Shown: piece by piece, positions 1 to 10,046 of the stretch
How the letters are laid out: each line of letters begins with the position of its first letter
Numbering within the stretch: position 1 is the stretch's first letter
Made by a program: the position numbers and the translations under genes
The notes under the pieces: model-generated
Seen by the model: the letters and a program-made list of their open reading frames with translations, nothing else
The model's database searches: none
Told to the model about the DNA's origin: nothing
DNA from: Lobosporangium transversale
Lineage: Eukaryota > Mortierellomycota > Mortierellomycetes > Mortierellales > Mortierellaceae
Assembly (NCBI RefSeq): GCF_002105155.1
Contig: NW_019028979.1
Location: forward strand, 558,001 to 622,000
DNA length: 64,000 bases
Direction: 5' to 3'

Positions 1-479
1 CACATGAAAACGATGCAACCATCTCATAATCTGAGATAAAGGCATAGGCAAGTAGCGAAGATCAGGCCACTACAAAGTCTGCTAAATATTGAGTTGTAAA
101 ATGAACCTAACAAGGTCATAGCCATCAAAGAAGATGCGATGCTGCTGTGATATCTGAGTAACTGAGAGATGGCGAGTCTTATTAGCCTATTATGATGACA
201 ATTGACCATCGATCTGAAAAACAGAACAGAATGTCCATCTCTGTTTTGACAACCACTGCACACTTCTCCTGTTGCTTTTTTTTATGAATGAAACAGTGGA
301 TGTAGATTTTCTGATCCCGTGCAATTAACCTTTCAAAATGAAAAACTATGACTGTGGAAATTTTTTTTCCTTATTGTAAATAGGGAGTTTATCTAGCGTT
401 CCTCCCCACGTAACTTTTTCCAACAATCGGTTCTTCGTTTTTTCATCAAGCCTCCATCAAAGCCTCCCGATGAATAGAA
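1..479. other. Upstream spacer, no gene seen
   Basis: No reading frame here resembles a protein. The last 100 bases are pyrimidine-rich and lead into the start codon at 480, so they probably hold the promoter and 5' leader of the zinc-finger gene. Confidence 0.5.
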
Positions 480-2060
480 ATGTCCTCCGCCACTGACCAT
501 ATCAATACCGATCCTTCCAGGACTTCCTCACCACCTACAACAGATGACACAGCCCGCAATGCAATCCCAGAAGTAGTGGATCCGGTCGATCCACCCGTGA
601 CAGCGATTCAAGAGCCTCCTAGTAATGCCTCATCACCACCCGCCAACTCCCATAATGAGTTTTCCAGCACTGTGTCAGAGGATGTCAAAGCCCTGACTGA
701 GGCCCTTACAACACCGATTCGTGAGCAGATCGAAGCACATGAGCAAGCCGCAGCAGCAGTCGTTGCAGCTGTAGGTGCATCTGTAACTGCTGAATCTCAT
801 GCAGATCAGACTGCGCAGCCAGAGTCGACCGCCGCTCCCACAGTAGCTCCTTCTACCCAAGCCTTTGATGTCAGTAATATTGAAAGCCTTTCACCAACTA
901 CTCAGGACGAGATTGTAAAGAATCAAGCTGCAAAGACATTGCAATTGATTGCCTTGTCTTTTAGTAACCAGGTTTCGCAAACCTCAGAGAGCGCCAGCAC
1001 TGCATCAGGGTCTGCAACAGACGATGGAAAAGCAGCCTCAGCTATGGATCCTGCTTTGGTCAGTCTTGAACAAGTCCTGAGAGAGCATGCAGCCGCAAGC
1101 GCTAGAGAAGCGCCATCAGGAGTCAATGCAGCATCCTCTTCCTCTGCGAACTCAAACTCAAAGCTAGAAGACGAAACAAACGCACTTGCACAGGCTGTTC
1201 TTAAGGCTATGCAAGCTGATGCTCTCAAGTCAAGTCAAGTCAATCTGGAGACTGACTCTTCTTCTGCATCCCTGCAAAGTGGTGCTCATCAAAATGTTAT
1301 TGACCAAAGCGAGCTGCACAGAGTTAAGCTCGAAACTGTACCCACGGGCGAAAGTAGCTCTGCAACCTCAACTTCCACATCAAATCCTAGTCGTGAGTTA
1401 TTTTTCGAGCAGGACATGGCTACAGGCAAGACTCAAGTCAAATGGATTACAGATTCAAAAACCGAGCCAAAGGAGCATGTCAATAGTGTTCTAGAAGACG
1501 CAACTGTTATCCAGTTAGCACTCCAGACGTTGATGGCGAGCACTGGTATCACAGGACTCTCAGAACTGAATGTTGCAAGTGGCGGACTATTGGCGCCACC
1601 TGTTGGTCATTTTCCTGCGCAAGGTTCAGATTTCGGATCAAGCCAGGATCCTGCAGCCCCGGAGTCACGTACAGATACAGAAGCAACAGCACCACCTCGT
1701 AAAAAGCGTAAGACGGGGGGTTCTAGCAAGCAGAACACTGCCGCATCTATTCCAGAAGGGTCACCTTCATTCCCATGTACATTTCCAGGATGTGAGAAAG
1801 TGTTTGCAAGGCTTTATAATCTCAAATCTCATTCCAGAACTCATACGGACGAGCGACCCTTTGTATGCAGTAGCTGCAAATTAGCATTTTCACGGAACCA
1901 TGATCTAAGAAGGCATGTCAAGATCCACATAGGTGATAAAGTTTTCAAGTGCGATGGCTGCGGCAAATCATTTTCTCGCCTGGATGCACTTGGTCGTCAT
2001 CGAAACAACGCCAAGAATCGGCCAGGTTGTCAGACAGTGGTAGAAACCCCATCTTCATAA
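480..2060 (+). CDS. C2H2 zinc-finger transcription factor
   Basis: A single-exon gene of 526 residues. The first 400 residues are a low-complexity Ser/Thr/Ala/Gln region, typical of a disordered activation domain. A basic cluster (PRKKRK) near residue 405 looks like a nuclear localisation signal. Three C2H2 fingers follow: about 431-455 (CTFPGC...HSRTH, a four-residue Cys spacing), 461-483 (CSSC...HVKIH) and 489-512 (CDGC...HRNN, ending in a longer His/Cys spacing). Tandem C-terminal fingers with TFIIIA-like linkers (HTDERPF, HIGDKVF) point to sequence-specific DNA binding in the nucleus. Fungal Crz1-like and stress-type regulators have this layout, but nothing here identifies a specific orthologue. 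Confidence 0.9.
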   Translation: MSSATDHINTDPSRTSSPPTTDDTARNAIPEVVDPVDPPVTAIQEPPSNASSPPANSHNEFSSTVSEDVKALTEALTTPIREQIEAHEQAAAAVVAAVGASVTAESHADQTAQPESTAAPTVAPSTQAFDVSNIESLSPTTQDEIVKNQAAKTLQLIALSFSNQVSQTSESASTASGSATDDGKAASAMDPALVSLEQVLREHAAASAREAPSGVNAASSSSANSNSKLEDETNALAQAVLKAMQADALKSSQVNLETDSSSASLQSGAHQNVIDQSELHRVKLETVPTGESSSATSTSTSNPSRELFFEQDMATGKTQVKWITDSKTEPKEHVNSVLEDATVIQLALQTLMASTGITGLSELNVASGGLLAPPVGHFPAQGSDFGSSQDPAAPESRTDTEATAPPRKKRKTGGSSKQNTAASIPEGSPSFPCTFPGCEKVFARLYNLKSHSRTHTDERPFVCSSCKLAFSRNHDLRRHVKIHIGDKVFKCDGCGKSFSRLDALGRHRNNAKNRPGCQTVVETPSS

Positions 2061-2594
2061 AATTTTCTGTATTTGCGTCAACAAAATAAAGAAAACATGT
2101 TGCCTTATCGCTTTCATAGTTGTTTCGAAACAATAATTCGCTAAAAGCTGGTTACATCATGTAAATAAGCTGGTACTATGAGATCCAGAATGATGGTAAC
2201 ACTGAAAAGAGGTTTGTCCTTAATTTTGGATATGAATGTATGTGAAATGTGGAGTAAAAGAAGTAGAATATTGGACATGGTTATTAAAAAGAAAAGGAAT
2301 TCGTAAGCATCTCTGGAAAAAATGTACTGTATGCTCACGACACTTGTACACGAAGAAGAAAAAAAAAAAAGAGTTAATGACCAGTTAAAACATTGGTCTT
2401 TAAAATAAATGGAAGAAGAGATGAAATTTATTTTTTTGCTATTCTACAATGATAATCATAATAATAAGAGTAACAGTAATAAGTATTAAATGCTGGAAAG
2501 ATCGAGTTATTCTAATGAGATAATGAATAATGAGGAAGATGAAGCGGCATGAAGACTTGTCGTTGACACGATATGAATCCTGCAATATATATAT
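2061..2594. other. Convergent 3' spacer
   Basis: AT-rich DNA between the 3' ends of the zinc-finger gene and PAM18. It has A-tracts near 2358 and 2740 and no credible gene. It should contain both polyadenylation regions; AATAAA-like words occur near 2085-2092. Confidence 0.4.
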
Positions 2595-3179
2595 TTACTT
2601 CTTGTCCAATAGATCCTTGGCCTCGTTGATCTTTGAAGCCAAAAACGGTGAACCTCCACGATCAGGATGATTAAGCAACATGATCCGGCGATGAGCCTCC
2701 TTTAACTTTGACGAATTAAGTCCACTCTCTCTAAAAAAAAAAAGAGAAAAGAGAAAGAGTGAGTAAAAAAAAAGAAGCTAGGCGACTAAAGAATAGAAGT
2801 ATTTCTCCCCAAACTTTTAATTTGACAAGACTTACTTGAGTCCAAGGATCAATGCAGCTTCACGCCTATCCATCTTTGCCTCGAACCCTCCTTTGTAATA
2901 CTTCCCAGCGCCAATAGTATCAGGCCGAGGAATGGCAGCCATGATTCTAGTACCATGCAACTGCCAAGCACGCATAGCAACCTTTGTGCCATAAGCAGCA
3001 CCTGCGATTCCGATACCGATAAAAAGGGGCGTGGTCTAACAAAAAAGTATAAAGAAAGAAAGAATTAGAATCAGTGAGCCTGCAAGCAAATCAGTTCAGG
3101 GTTCAATATTCATCCATTTATTCACCTCAGTTTTATTTTTCATTCTCTAAATACATGTAGTAATAATGATTCTTACCAT
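2595..3179 (-). CDS. PAM18: Mitochondrial import motor J-protein Pam18/Tim14
   Basis: Three exons on the minus strand: 3179-3177, 3035-2836 and 2730-2595, giving 112 residues. Exon 1 codes only the initiator Met. The protein has a short N-terminus, a Gly/Ala-rich membrane span (about residues 5-20, [13 protein letters not shown]) and then a J domain whose loop carries HPD (LLNHPDRGG), the motif that stimulates Hsp70 ATPase. It ends in the family's [10 protein letters not shown] helix. Pam18 sits in the inner membrane as part of the TIM23 PAM complex and drives mtHsp70 during matrix import. The length fits the short fungal/animal form (DNAJC19-like). Splice phases are consistent (ATG|GT, AA|GT). 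It is divergent from RPL5. Confidence 0.93.
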
Positions 3180-3826
3180 GCTGTGTGTCGTAAATGAAGT
3201 TCGAAAAGCAAAGGAGTGGAGCGATGGAACTAAAAAAGAAAAAATAAGGTCGATATACGTCATAGAATATATTTCATCGTAAAGAAATCCGAGAAGGAAA
3301 CATTTAGTGAGCATCACAATTCCAAATTTGTTTGCTCCTTCTCTTATTTTTTGCAGATAACAAAGATGGTACTTAAAAATGCTTAATATATTAAGCTGTG
3401 AGTAGATTAAAGACAGCAACTCTATCGATCCATCAAAGAACAATCAATCAATCCATCTATCCACCCTCTTGTCAATACATTCCTATTACCTAACCAGGAT
3501 TTTATCATGACACCGTTAAGAAAAAAAAAAATATAATAATCTGACGATCGACCAATAGGCCAATGTCAGGACAGACTGATCGAATGAGAAAATTTAATTT
3601 TACAACAAAATCATTTCTGGATATCATCTTCATACGCGCCATTGTGAGATGAGCTTTCCTTGAAGCGTCACCAATCAGATTTGATCTCATCACCTTTACT
3701 CACATAATATTGAAAGTGCAAAGAAAACAAGAAGCGCATGTGGGCATGGATAGAGAGGAACAGAGAACCCAATTGGTCTAACTCCTTTGCTGGCTCTGCC
3801 GATGGATTTTTCCCCTCATTCTTTAG
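3180..3826. promoter_or_regulatory. Divergent PAM18/RPL5 promoter interval
   Basis: The 647 bases between the PAM18 start and the first recognisable L5 coding exon must hold both promoters and the missing L5 start-codon exon. The only ATG followed directly by GT is at 3366-3368 (donor GTACTT, weak). The nearest upstream ATG, 3738-3740, is followed by TGGGC and is not a donor. Confidence 0.45.
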
Positions 3827-4986
3827 CCTTTCGTCAAGCTCGTCAAGAACAAGGCTTACTACAAGCGTTTCCAGGTCAAGTACCGCAGACGCAGAGGTAA
3901 ATATAATAAAATCAAAGTGGGGGGGGGGGGTGTGTTTTTGTGCCGTGATACTTTCGTGTTGTCGTGATCCTGATGATTCCATAGTTCACCCGACGGGAAC
4001 TGGGTTGGCGCCCGGCCCTTATGGGGAACAATCTATCTTTCGCTCCTATCTGATAATTCGACAAACATAAGTTATTTGACAATTTTTTTTTTCTTCACCA
4101 GTGTTCTCTTGAAAACTAACCATGTTAATGGCTTTGATCAAATAACAAACAAACGATAGAGGGCAAGACTGACTACTACGCTCGTAAGCGTTTGGTTGTC
4201 CAGGCTAAGAACAAGTACAACTCCCCCAAGTACCGCCTTGTTGTCCGCTTCACCAACGCTGACATTGTTTGCCAGGTCGTCTATGCCAAGCTTCAGGGTG
4301 ACTTTGTTCTTGCCTCTGCTTATTCTCACGAGCTCCCCAAGTACGGTGTCAAGGGTGGTTTGACCAACTGGGCTGCCGCCTACTGCACTGGTCTTCTTGT
4401 TGCCCGCCGTGTCTTGACCAAGCTCGGTCTTGCTGACAAGTACGAGGGTGTCACTGAGCCCGATGGTACCATCTCGATGACCGAGGCTATTGAGGATGCT
4501 CCTCGTCCCTTCAAGTGCTTCTTGGATGTCGGTCTCAAGCGTACCTCGACTGGTTCCCGTGTCTTTGCTGCCATGAAGGGAGCCTCCGATGGTGGTATCT
4601 TCATCCCCCACGGTGAGAACCGCTTCCCTGGTTTCGATGCCGAATCCAAGGAGCTTGATGCTGATGTTCTTCGTTCGTACATCTATGGTGGTCACGTTGC
4701 TGACTACATGCGTTACCTTGAGGAGGATGACGATGAGAAGTACAAGAAGCAGTTCTCAAAGTTCATCGCTGCTGGTGTTGAGCCCGATGATCTTGAGGAC
4801 ATGTATGCTGATGCTCACAAGGCCATCCGTGAGGATCCCACTCACGTCCCTACCGAGAAGAAGAAGCCTGCTCCTGGCGAGAAGGTCAAGAACAACAAGA
4901 AGGAGCGCCTCAACTACAAGCAGAAGAAGAACAAGATCCAACAGAAGCTCAAGGCCTTCAATGCCAAGAACGGTATCTCTGCTTAA
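3827..4986 (+). CDS. RPL5: 60S ribosomal protein L5 (uL18)
   Basis: Two coding exons are clear: 3827-3896 ([18 protein letters not shown], then an Arg-rich run) and 4160-4986, joined in phase (G|AG). They give about 298 residues, the usual L5 length. Landmarks are [41 protein letters not shown] and a Lys-rich tail. L5 binds 5S rRNA with L11 in the large subunit central protuberance. The codon before CCT (3827) is TAG inside a good acceptor, so the Met must come from a separate upstream exon ending exactly in ATG, which I could not place securely. Codon use is strongly C-ending (AAG, GTC, CTT), as expected for high expression. The intron 3897-4159 carries a G10 run. Confidence 0.95.
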
Positions 4987-5284
4987 ATGCGAATCTTATG
5001 GTAGTCTTTGTTATGAATCAATCTCTGATTTTCATTGCATTGTCAGTCCAGCTTCAAATAAAAGATTTAAAAAAAAACCTCCATCTAAATATATTCTTTT
5101 GCGTCGCAAACGAACAAATGGAAAACGGAAAATGTTTTGAATTCTGTTGTATTGCCGTTACTTGTTTGCTACTACGTGCATCAAAAGAGGGATATGGGAG
5201 AGAGAAGACAAGAAATGAAAGGTCGAGAAGTAAGATCTATGTGGCATTTATTGGTCGTACGAGGCATTGAGGGCAAAGCGTTAT

Positions 5285-6346
5285 TTAAAAGAGAGCATCT
5301 CCATAGGGAAGCTCCGAAGTTTTTCCAAGGACGACAGTGGTGGGCTTGCTGCTCAACAGCTTGGCGGCAAACTATAATAAAAAGAACAAGATTAATAACA
5401 GTGATAAAAAGATAAAGGGCAAAGACTTCTTTGTAAGAAACCAGTCAACTTACCTTCGAGACATCACCAGCCTGAACCTTGTCAAAAGCATCCAAGGCGT
5501 CGATAGTAGTGATCTTATGGTCCTGGAAAGCTTGGGCACCAAGGATCTCGTTTGTAGAGGCACGGCTTTCGAAACGAGAGGCCGTCTCAAACTTGGCCTG
5601 AGCCAAAGCGCGCTTGAACTCTTCAGCAGTAATAGACTTGGAAGCAGCCTTCAAGGAGGAAATGGCAGCCTTGGCAGCCTCACTCACAGAGCTATGCTCA
5701 GCTTGGGCGTAGACACCAAAAAGACCAGCATCCGAGTAGCCAAAGTTGAAGGCAGAAATTTGAGCACCGTGGCCGATCTGGGAAGCAGCAGCGGCGAGAG
5801 GCGAGACACCGGCAGTTGACCACTTGACAAAGCGGTCACCACCAAGCAATGAGCGCAAGACCTGAGCGGTATAGAACTCGGAGGTACCAGCGGCAGCGCC
5901 CTGGAAGGCAATTGCAATGTGTGCAATGGAGCTGTTGTGGGGAACACGGATCTCACCACCATAGTACTTGGTGGTCTCAATGTTGGTAGCTGAACCAGAA
6001 GCGACATTGGCAAATGCAGAGGCAGCCAAGCCCTTGAGCTCTTCCTCACTGATACCGGTGGCAACGAGGGCAAGCTTGTTAGCAACAAAGTTGTCGGCAG
6101 CAAACTTCTTCAGATCAGAGGAAGTGATATCAGAGTAAGGAGCAGCAAAGATGGGGTTGCCGAGACCGTTGCGGAAAGCGGCATTATGAATAGCTTCAAC
6201 AACAGCAACCTCTGGCGAACTTTCTGCAACAGAGCATTCGGCGGCAATTTCTTTGGCAACAGCATGGAGCTCATGGTCAGTGTATTTTGTCTGGGCGACC
6301 AAATCACCGAAAACCTCAACAAAATATGGGCTATTGAATCGGGAGG

Positions 6347-6379
<33 letters not shown>

Positions 6380-7308
6380 TCTGCCATGTATTATGTCGAT
6401 AAAAGCGTCAATTCTGCGATTATAGGGTCACATTAGTGTACTTACACATCCTCCTTCAAGCATTCAGCAGTAAAAGAAATATTCTCACGGCCGAGGTTGG
6501 AAGAAAGAACACCTCCGACGAGTTCAGTCTCACGAGTAATACGGAAAGCAGAGCGCTTACCAGTGTTCTATATGAGCCATTCAAATTTTTCATCGTTAGC
6601 TACCCTGTTCGACAATTAATGCCATGAACATCCCAAAAAAAAAAATCGCTCAAGTCTTGTAGTCTTGTTGAGAATAATGTGCCCATTATGGTTTAGCATC
6701 CATATTGACAAGAAAACATAGCTCGAAACAGGCAATGTCGTTTTGTATCCATTGCTCCTCGACTTCCAATGATCACATAATATCCTGTATATCGAAATTT
6801 CAAAGGCTGATAGAATGTAGTTATTACTGATACTTGATGCTGCAGCACCATCAATTAGATCCTGGATGTATATTCCGAAGCATCAATACTAAAAAAAGAA
6901 AAAGACGCGTTTCCAACGGTCTCTAATCTTAGCAATTGAGCAGTTCCTGATGCAGTTATTGTAAACGCGGCATGGTTATCGCTCGAAAACAAATAGTCGT
7001 TTTGAATATGGATATTGAAAGATGGACAATAATTGTCACAATGGCTGTAGAGGGCATTGGTGAGAACAAGGTCCAGCTAATACCTTGAAGCCAAAGTTCT
7101 TGGCAAAGTGGGCGATACCGGACTTGCCCTTGGGCTCGAAGCGGGCTCCAGCGTTGATGACCAAGGAAACGGAAGCAGTGGGTGAGCTTTCATCGAGGGC
7201 AGCAACCTTGACACCGTTACTAGTCTTGGAAATGGCGGTAGCATAACCAGCTTTGAGGAGAGTAGGGACCAAGTTGATGGTCTTGCGAGCTGAGGAAATG
7301 GACAACAT
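5285..7308 (-). CDS. QCR2: Cytochrome bc1 complex core protein 2
   Basis: Four exons on the minus strand: 7308-7084, 6567-6446, 6330-5454 and 5371-5285. All junctions are in phase and give 436 residues. The N-terminus is a basic, Ser-rich mitochondrial presequence. The body is an M16-family fold: GARFEPKGKSGIAHFAKNFGFKNTGKRSA, then the family's TRETELVGG segment. The zinc motif HXXEH of active processing peptidases is absent, as expected for the non-catalytic core 2. The C-terminus ends in SSKPTTVVLG and a short tail. Core 2 faces the matrix and stabilises complex III. Intron 2 (6445-6331) contains a 26-base T run. It is divergent from SCO1. Confidence 0.95.
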
Positions 7309-8193
7309 TATGTTTCTAGTTTGGATTGATTATTATTATACAGAAGTTGATATGAGATAGGGGAACAACTTAGTCAAAGAGCACGCGTTGTGGAGGGAAT
7401 GAAAGTTGAACACGCCACGCTCCGAATATTTGCATGGGCAATAGGCGAGTTGTGAAAAAATGACACTGCCATGGTCTCGTTAATAAAATATGAGTTTGTT
7501 CTTCTCCGTCCCGTCTTTGCTTATGAATAATTCATTTTTTTTGCGATAATAGTCTAAAACATAGCCTCCATTCACTCTTGCGATAGTGTAGGCTCGAAAA
7601 AAAAGAAAGAAAGAAAAAAAGAAAGAAACTAAAGAGAAAGCGACTCAATAACAATAATAAAAAAATAAAAAAAAAACCATGTTATGATTAATCCAATTAA
7701 TCACAAGAATAATTAATGAGTCCGGAAAGGTGAGAGTGTTCTAATCCATCCGAATGACGTGAGTAAATGTGATTTTGTTGCTGCTCGAAGCGAGGATATG
7801 ATTAAGAGCATTACCGTTGTGCAAAAAAAAGTAAAAGACGGAAGGGGACAATGGATGGCAAGGAGAAAGAGGAAGGAGGATAGAGAGAAATTTGATTTTC
7901 GTGATCGAGCAGATCGGAGGACCACAATCTCCGAGCAATCTTTCTCTCTCACTGTGCACGAAGGAAGTTCGGACCAAAAAAAAAATTAAAAAAGTCTACG
8001 TCAATTTCATTTAAATCCTATAATTCGCTATATCCTATAAGTACTTATTTTCGGTGCTGTTGCCTCTTTTGGTGGCAAGAAGACACGATTTCATATTCTT
8101 TCTATTCCTTCACATTAAACGATCGCTGTTTATTCTTTCCTTTCACCTTCCTTGCCCTCAATTGCATTATAACAAAAAGTCTGCCGATCCACC
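7309..8193. promoter_or_regulatory. Divergent QCR2/SCO1 promoter interval
   Basis: 885 bases separate the two start codons of nuclear genes for complex III and complex IV. The interval is A-rich on the plus strand, with GAAA-type simple repeats near 7600-7640. It contains no credible gene. No specific factor site was recognised. Confidence 0.5.
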
Positions 8194-9629
8194 ATGTTGA
8201 AGAATCTGATCCGATCCAACGGTATGCACTTGGTTACAGATCTCTTTTAGTCCAGTGACGAACTCCTCTTTCCTATCTCCTACAACTACTCTTTGGAACA
8301 TAAACATAACAAGCAAAAAAACAAAAAAAAAATAAAATAACAGTTCGTAACGATTCATGTCCCTTTCACATATTTATTGATCATAAGCTTTCAACAGGGT
8401 TGCAACCGAAGCTCGCTCAATTGGCGTTAGGGCCGCAGGGCCTGTTAGACCAATTACAACGCGTATGCAGCTTCCCGTGAACTGCAATGTCCGATATTAT
8501 AGTAACATTAAGTCAGAGGGCGCCCGGGCTCAAAGTACAAGTGCTGCAGGAGTAAGTTTATACAATAGAAATGTTGGAATTAAGACGTAAGCTAACTTTT
8601 ACTTCTCTTAAGGCAGACACTATTTCATTTCTTTTTTTTTTTTTTTTTTTTTTTCATTTTCTAATGCTTACAGGCGTATATCAATCTTCATTTATCAACT
8701 TTGATAGGCATTGAACTGGAAGACTCTTGCTGTTTTTACTGCAACTGGCGCTGGCTTGCTCTATTACTTCCGTGAAGAAAAGAAGCGCGTCGAAGCTGCT
8801 CGAGGTAAGCAATAGCATCAAACAACAGGAACAAAAAAAAAAAAGGTTAGTTAAATGTTAATATGTTTGAAAGGGAGAATAAACAGGAGCTTACAATATT
8901 TTCAATTCATCCTTAAACCTCCAAAGCTAAGGAGGCACGACTTGCTAGGGAAAACACTACATACGGGAAACCAAAGATCGGTGGACCCTTCTCATTGATT
9001 GATCAGAATGGAGTCCTTACCACAAACGAAGATTTCAAGGGACGTTATATGCTCATCTACTTTGGCTTCACAAACTGCCCTGACATCTGCCCGGAGGAGC
9101 TCGATAAGATGGCAGAAGTCTTGGATACTGTCAGTATGTTGCAAAGACATAAAAAAGGTCTATCTATATCATATTCATATATAAACATCCATTCTTATTT
9201 GCTATGTTTCTTGTTTACTTAAAATGCATAGACTCTGACCCAAAGATCGGCAATGTGATTACTCCCATCTTCATCACCTGCGACCCTCAGCGTGATACAG
9301 TCTCGGAGGTAAAGAATTATGTCAAGGAATTCCATAAAGATTTGATTGGATTGACTGGATCAATGGAGGAAATCGCCAAGGTGGCAAAGGCATATCGTGT
9401 TTATTTCTCTAAGCCTCCCAAGGTAGCAGAAGGTGAAGATTATTTGGTGGATCATTCTATCTTCTTCTACTTGATGTCACCAGAGGGTGAGTTTGTGGAC
9501 TGTTATGCAAAGGATCACACAGCGGAACACGTTTCTGAAAGTGTGAAGAATCATATCCAAGATTACATCAACAAAGGTGGTAAAGTCTCCAAGGAACTTG
9601 CTTCACGTCGATCGCAGTCGTCATCTTGA
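8194..9629 (+). CDS. SCO1: Cytochrome c oxidase copper chaperone Sco1
   Basis: Five exons: 8194-8221, 8388-8551, 8708-8804, 8927-9133 and 9232-9629, for 297 residues. The exon 2 acceptor is at ATAAG|CT (8387); the later CAGG acceptor would hit a stop. The protein starts with an Arg/Ser-rich presequence. A single membrane span follows at about residues 66-85 (TLAVFTATGAGLLYYF), then the thioredoxin-like copper domain. The CxxxC site is CPDIC and the distal ligand is His in LVDHSIFF. TCDPQRDT is the typical family segment. Sco1 sits in the inner membrane and hands copper to the CuA site of Cox2. The tail is Ser-rich. The intron after exon 2 contains a T26 tract. Confidence 0.95.
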
Positions 9630-9743
9630 GCACTTTCCTTTCTTTCTTTCTTTCTTTTTTCTTTCTGTCCTTTTATCATTCCTTCATATTAGAGCAGCAC
9701 GATAAACTACATACATTAAGGAATTCTATCTGATCATTCTGAC

Positions 9744-9777
<34 letters not shown>

Positions 9778-10046
9778 GTTGTATGGTATTTGTGTCTCTT
9801 TGATTATAATTTTGTGTTCTAGAAATACAACAGGAAATGGCCTCTCAAAATTCAAATAATTGATTTTAGCATAAAACAACAATAATAGTACCAAAGGCGA
9901 TAGAGAAAAACAAAAAAGCCAAAAATGAATTGCAATAAGTGAAGCAGAAAGAAAAAAAAAAATCTATGAAGGATCAAAGGACTAGGATATCAAAATGCAA
10001 GGTCTAGAATGATGTACAGTAGTTATGATGACAAGGGAGAGCTATT
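9630..10046. other. Convergent 3' spacer
   Basis: The region between the ends of SCO1 and the SAP-domain gene. It holds a short CTTT repeat near 9638-9665 and a 25-base A run near 9750. No gene seen. Confidence 0.4.

Noticed and set aside
3738-4070. Plus-strand frame starting at the ATG nearest RPL5
   Set aside because: It reads the L5 exon in the wrong frame and runs into the intron.
4138-4695. Antisense frame of 185 residues opposite RPL5
   Set aside because: It is the complement of a highly biased ribosomal protein gene, which suppresses antisense stops. The sense strand is certain.
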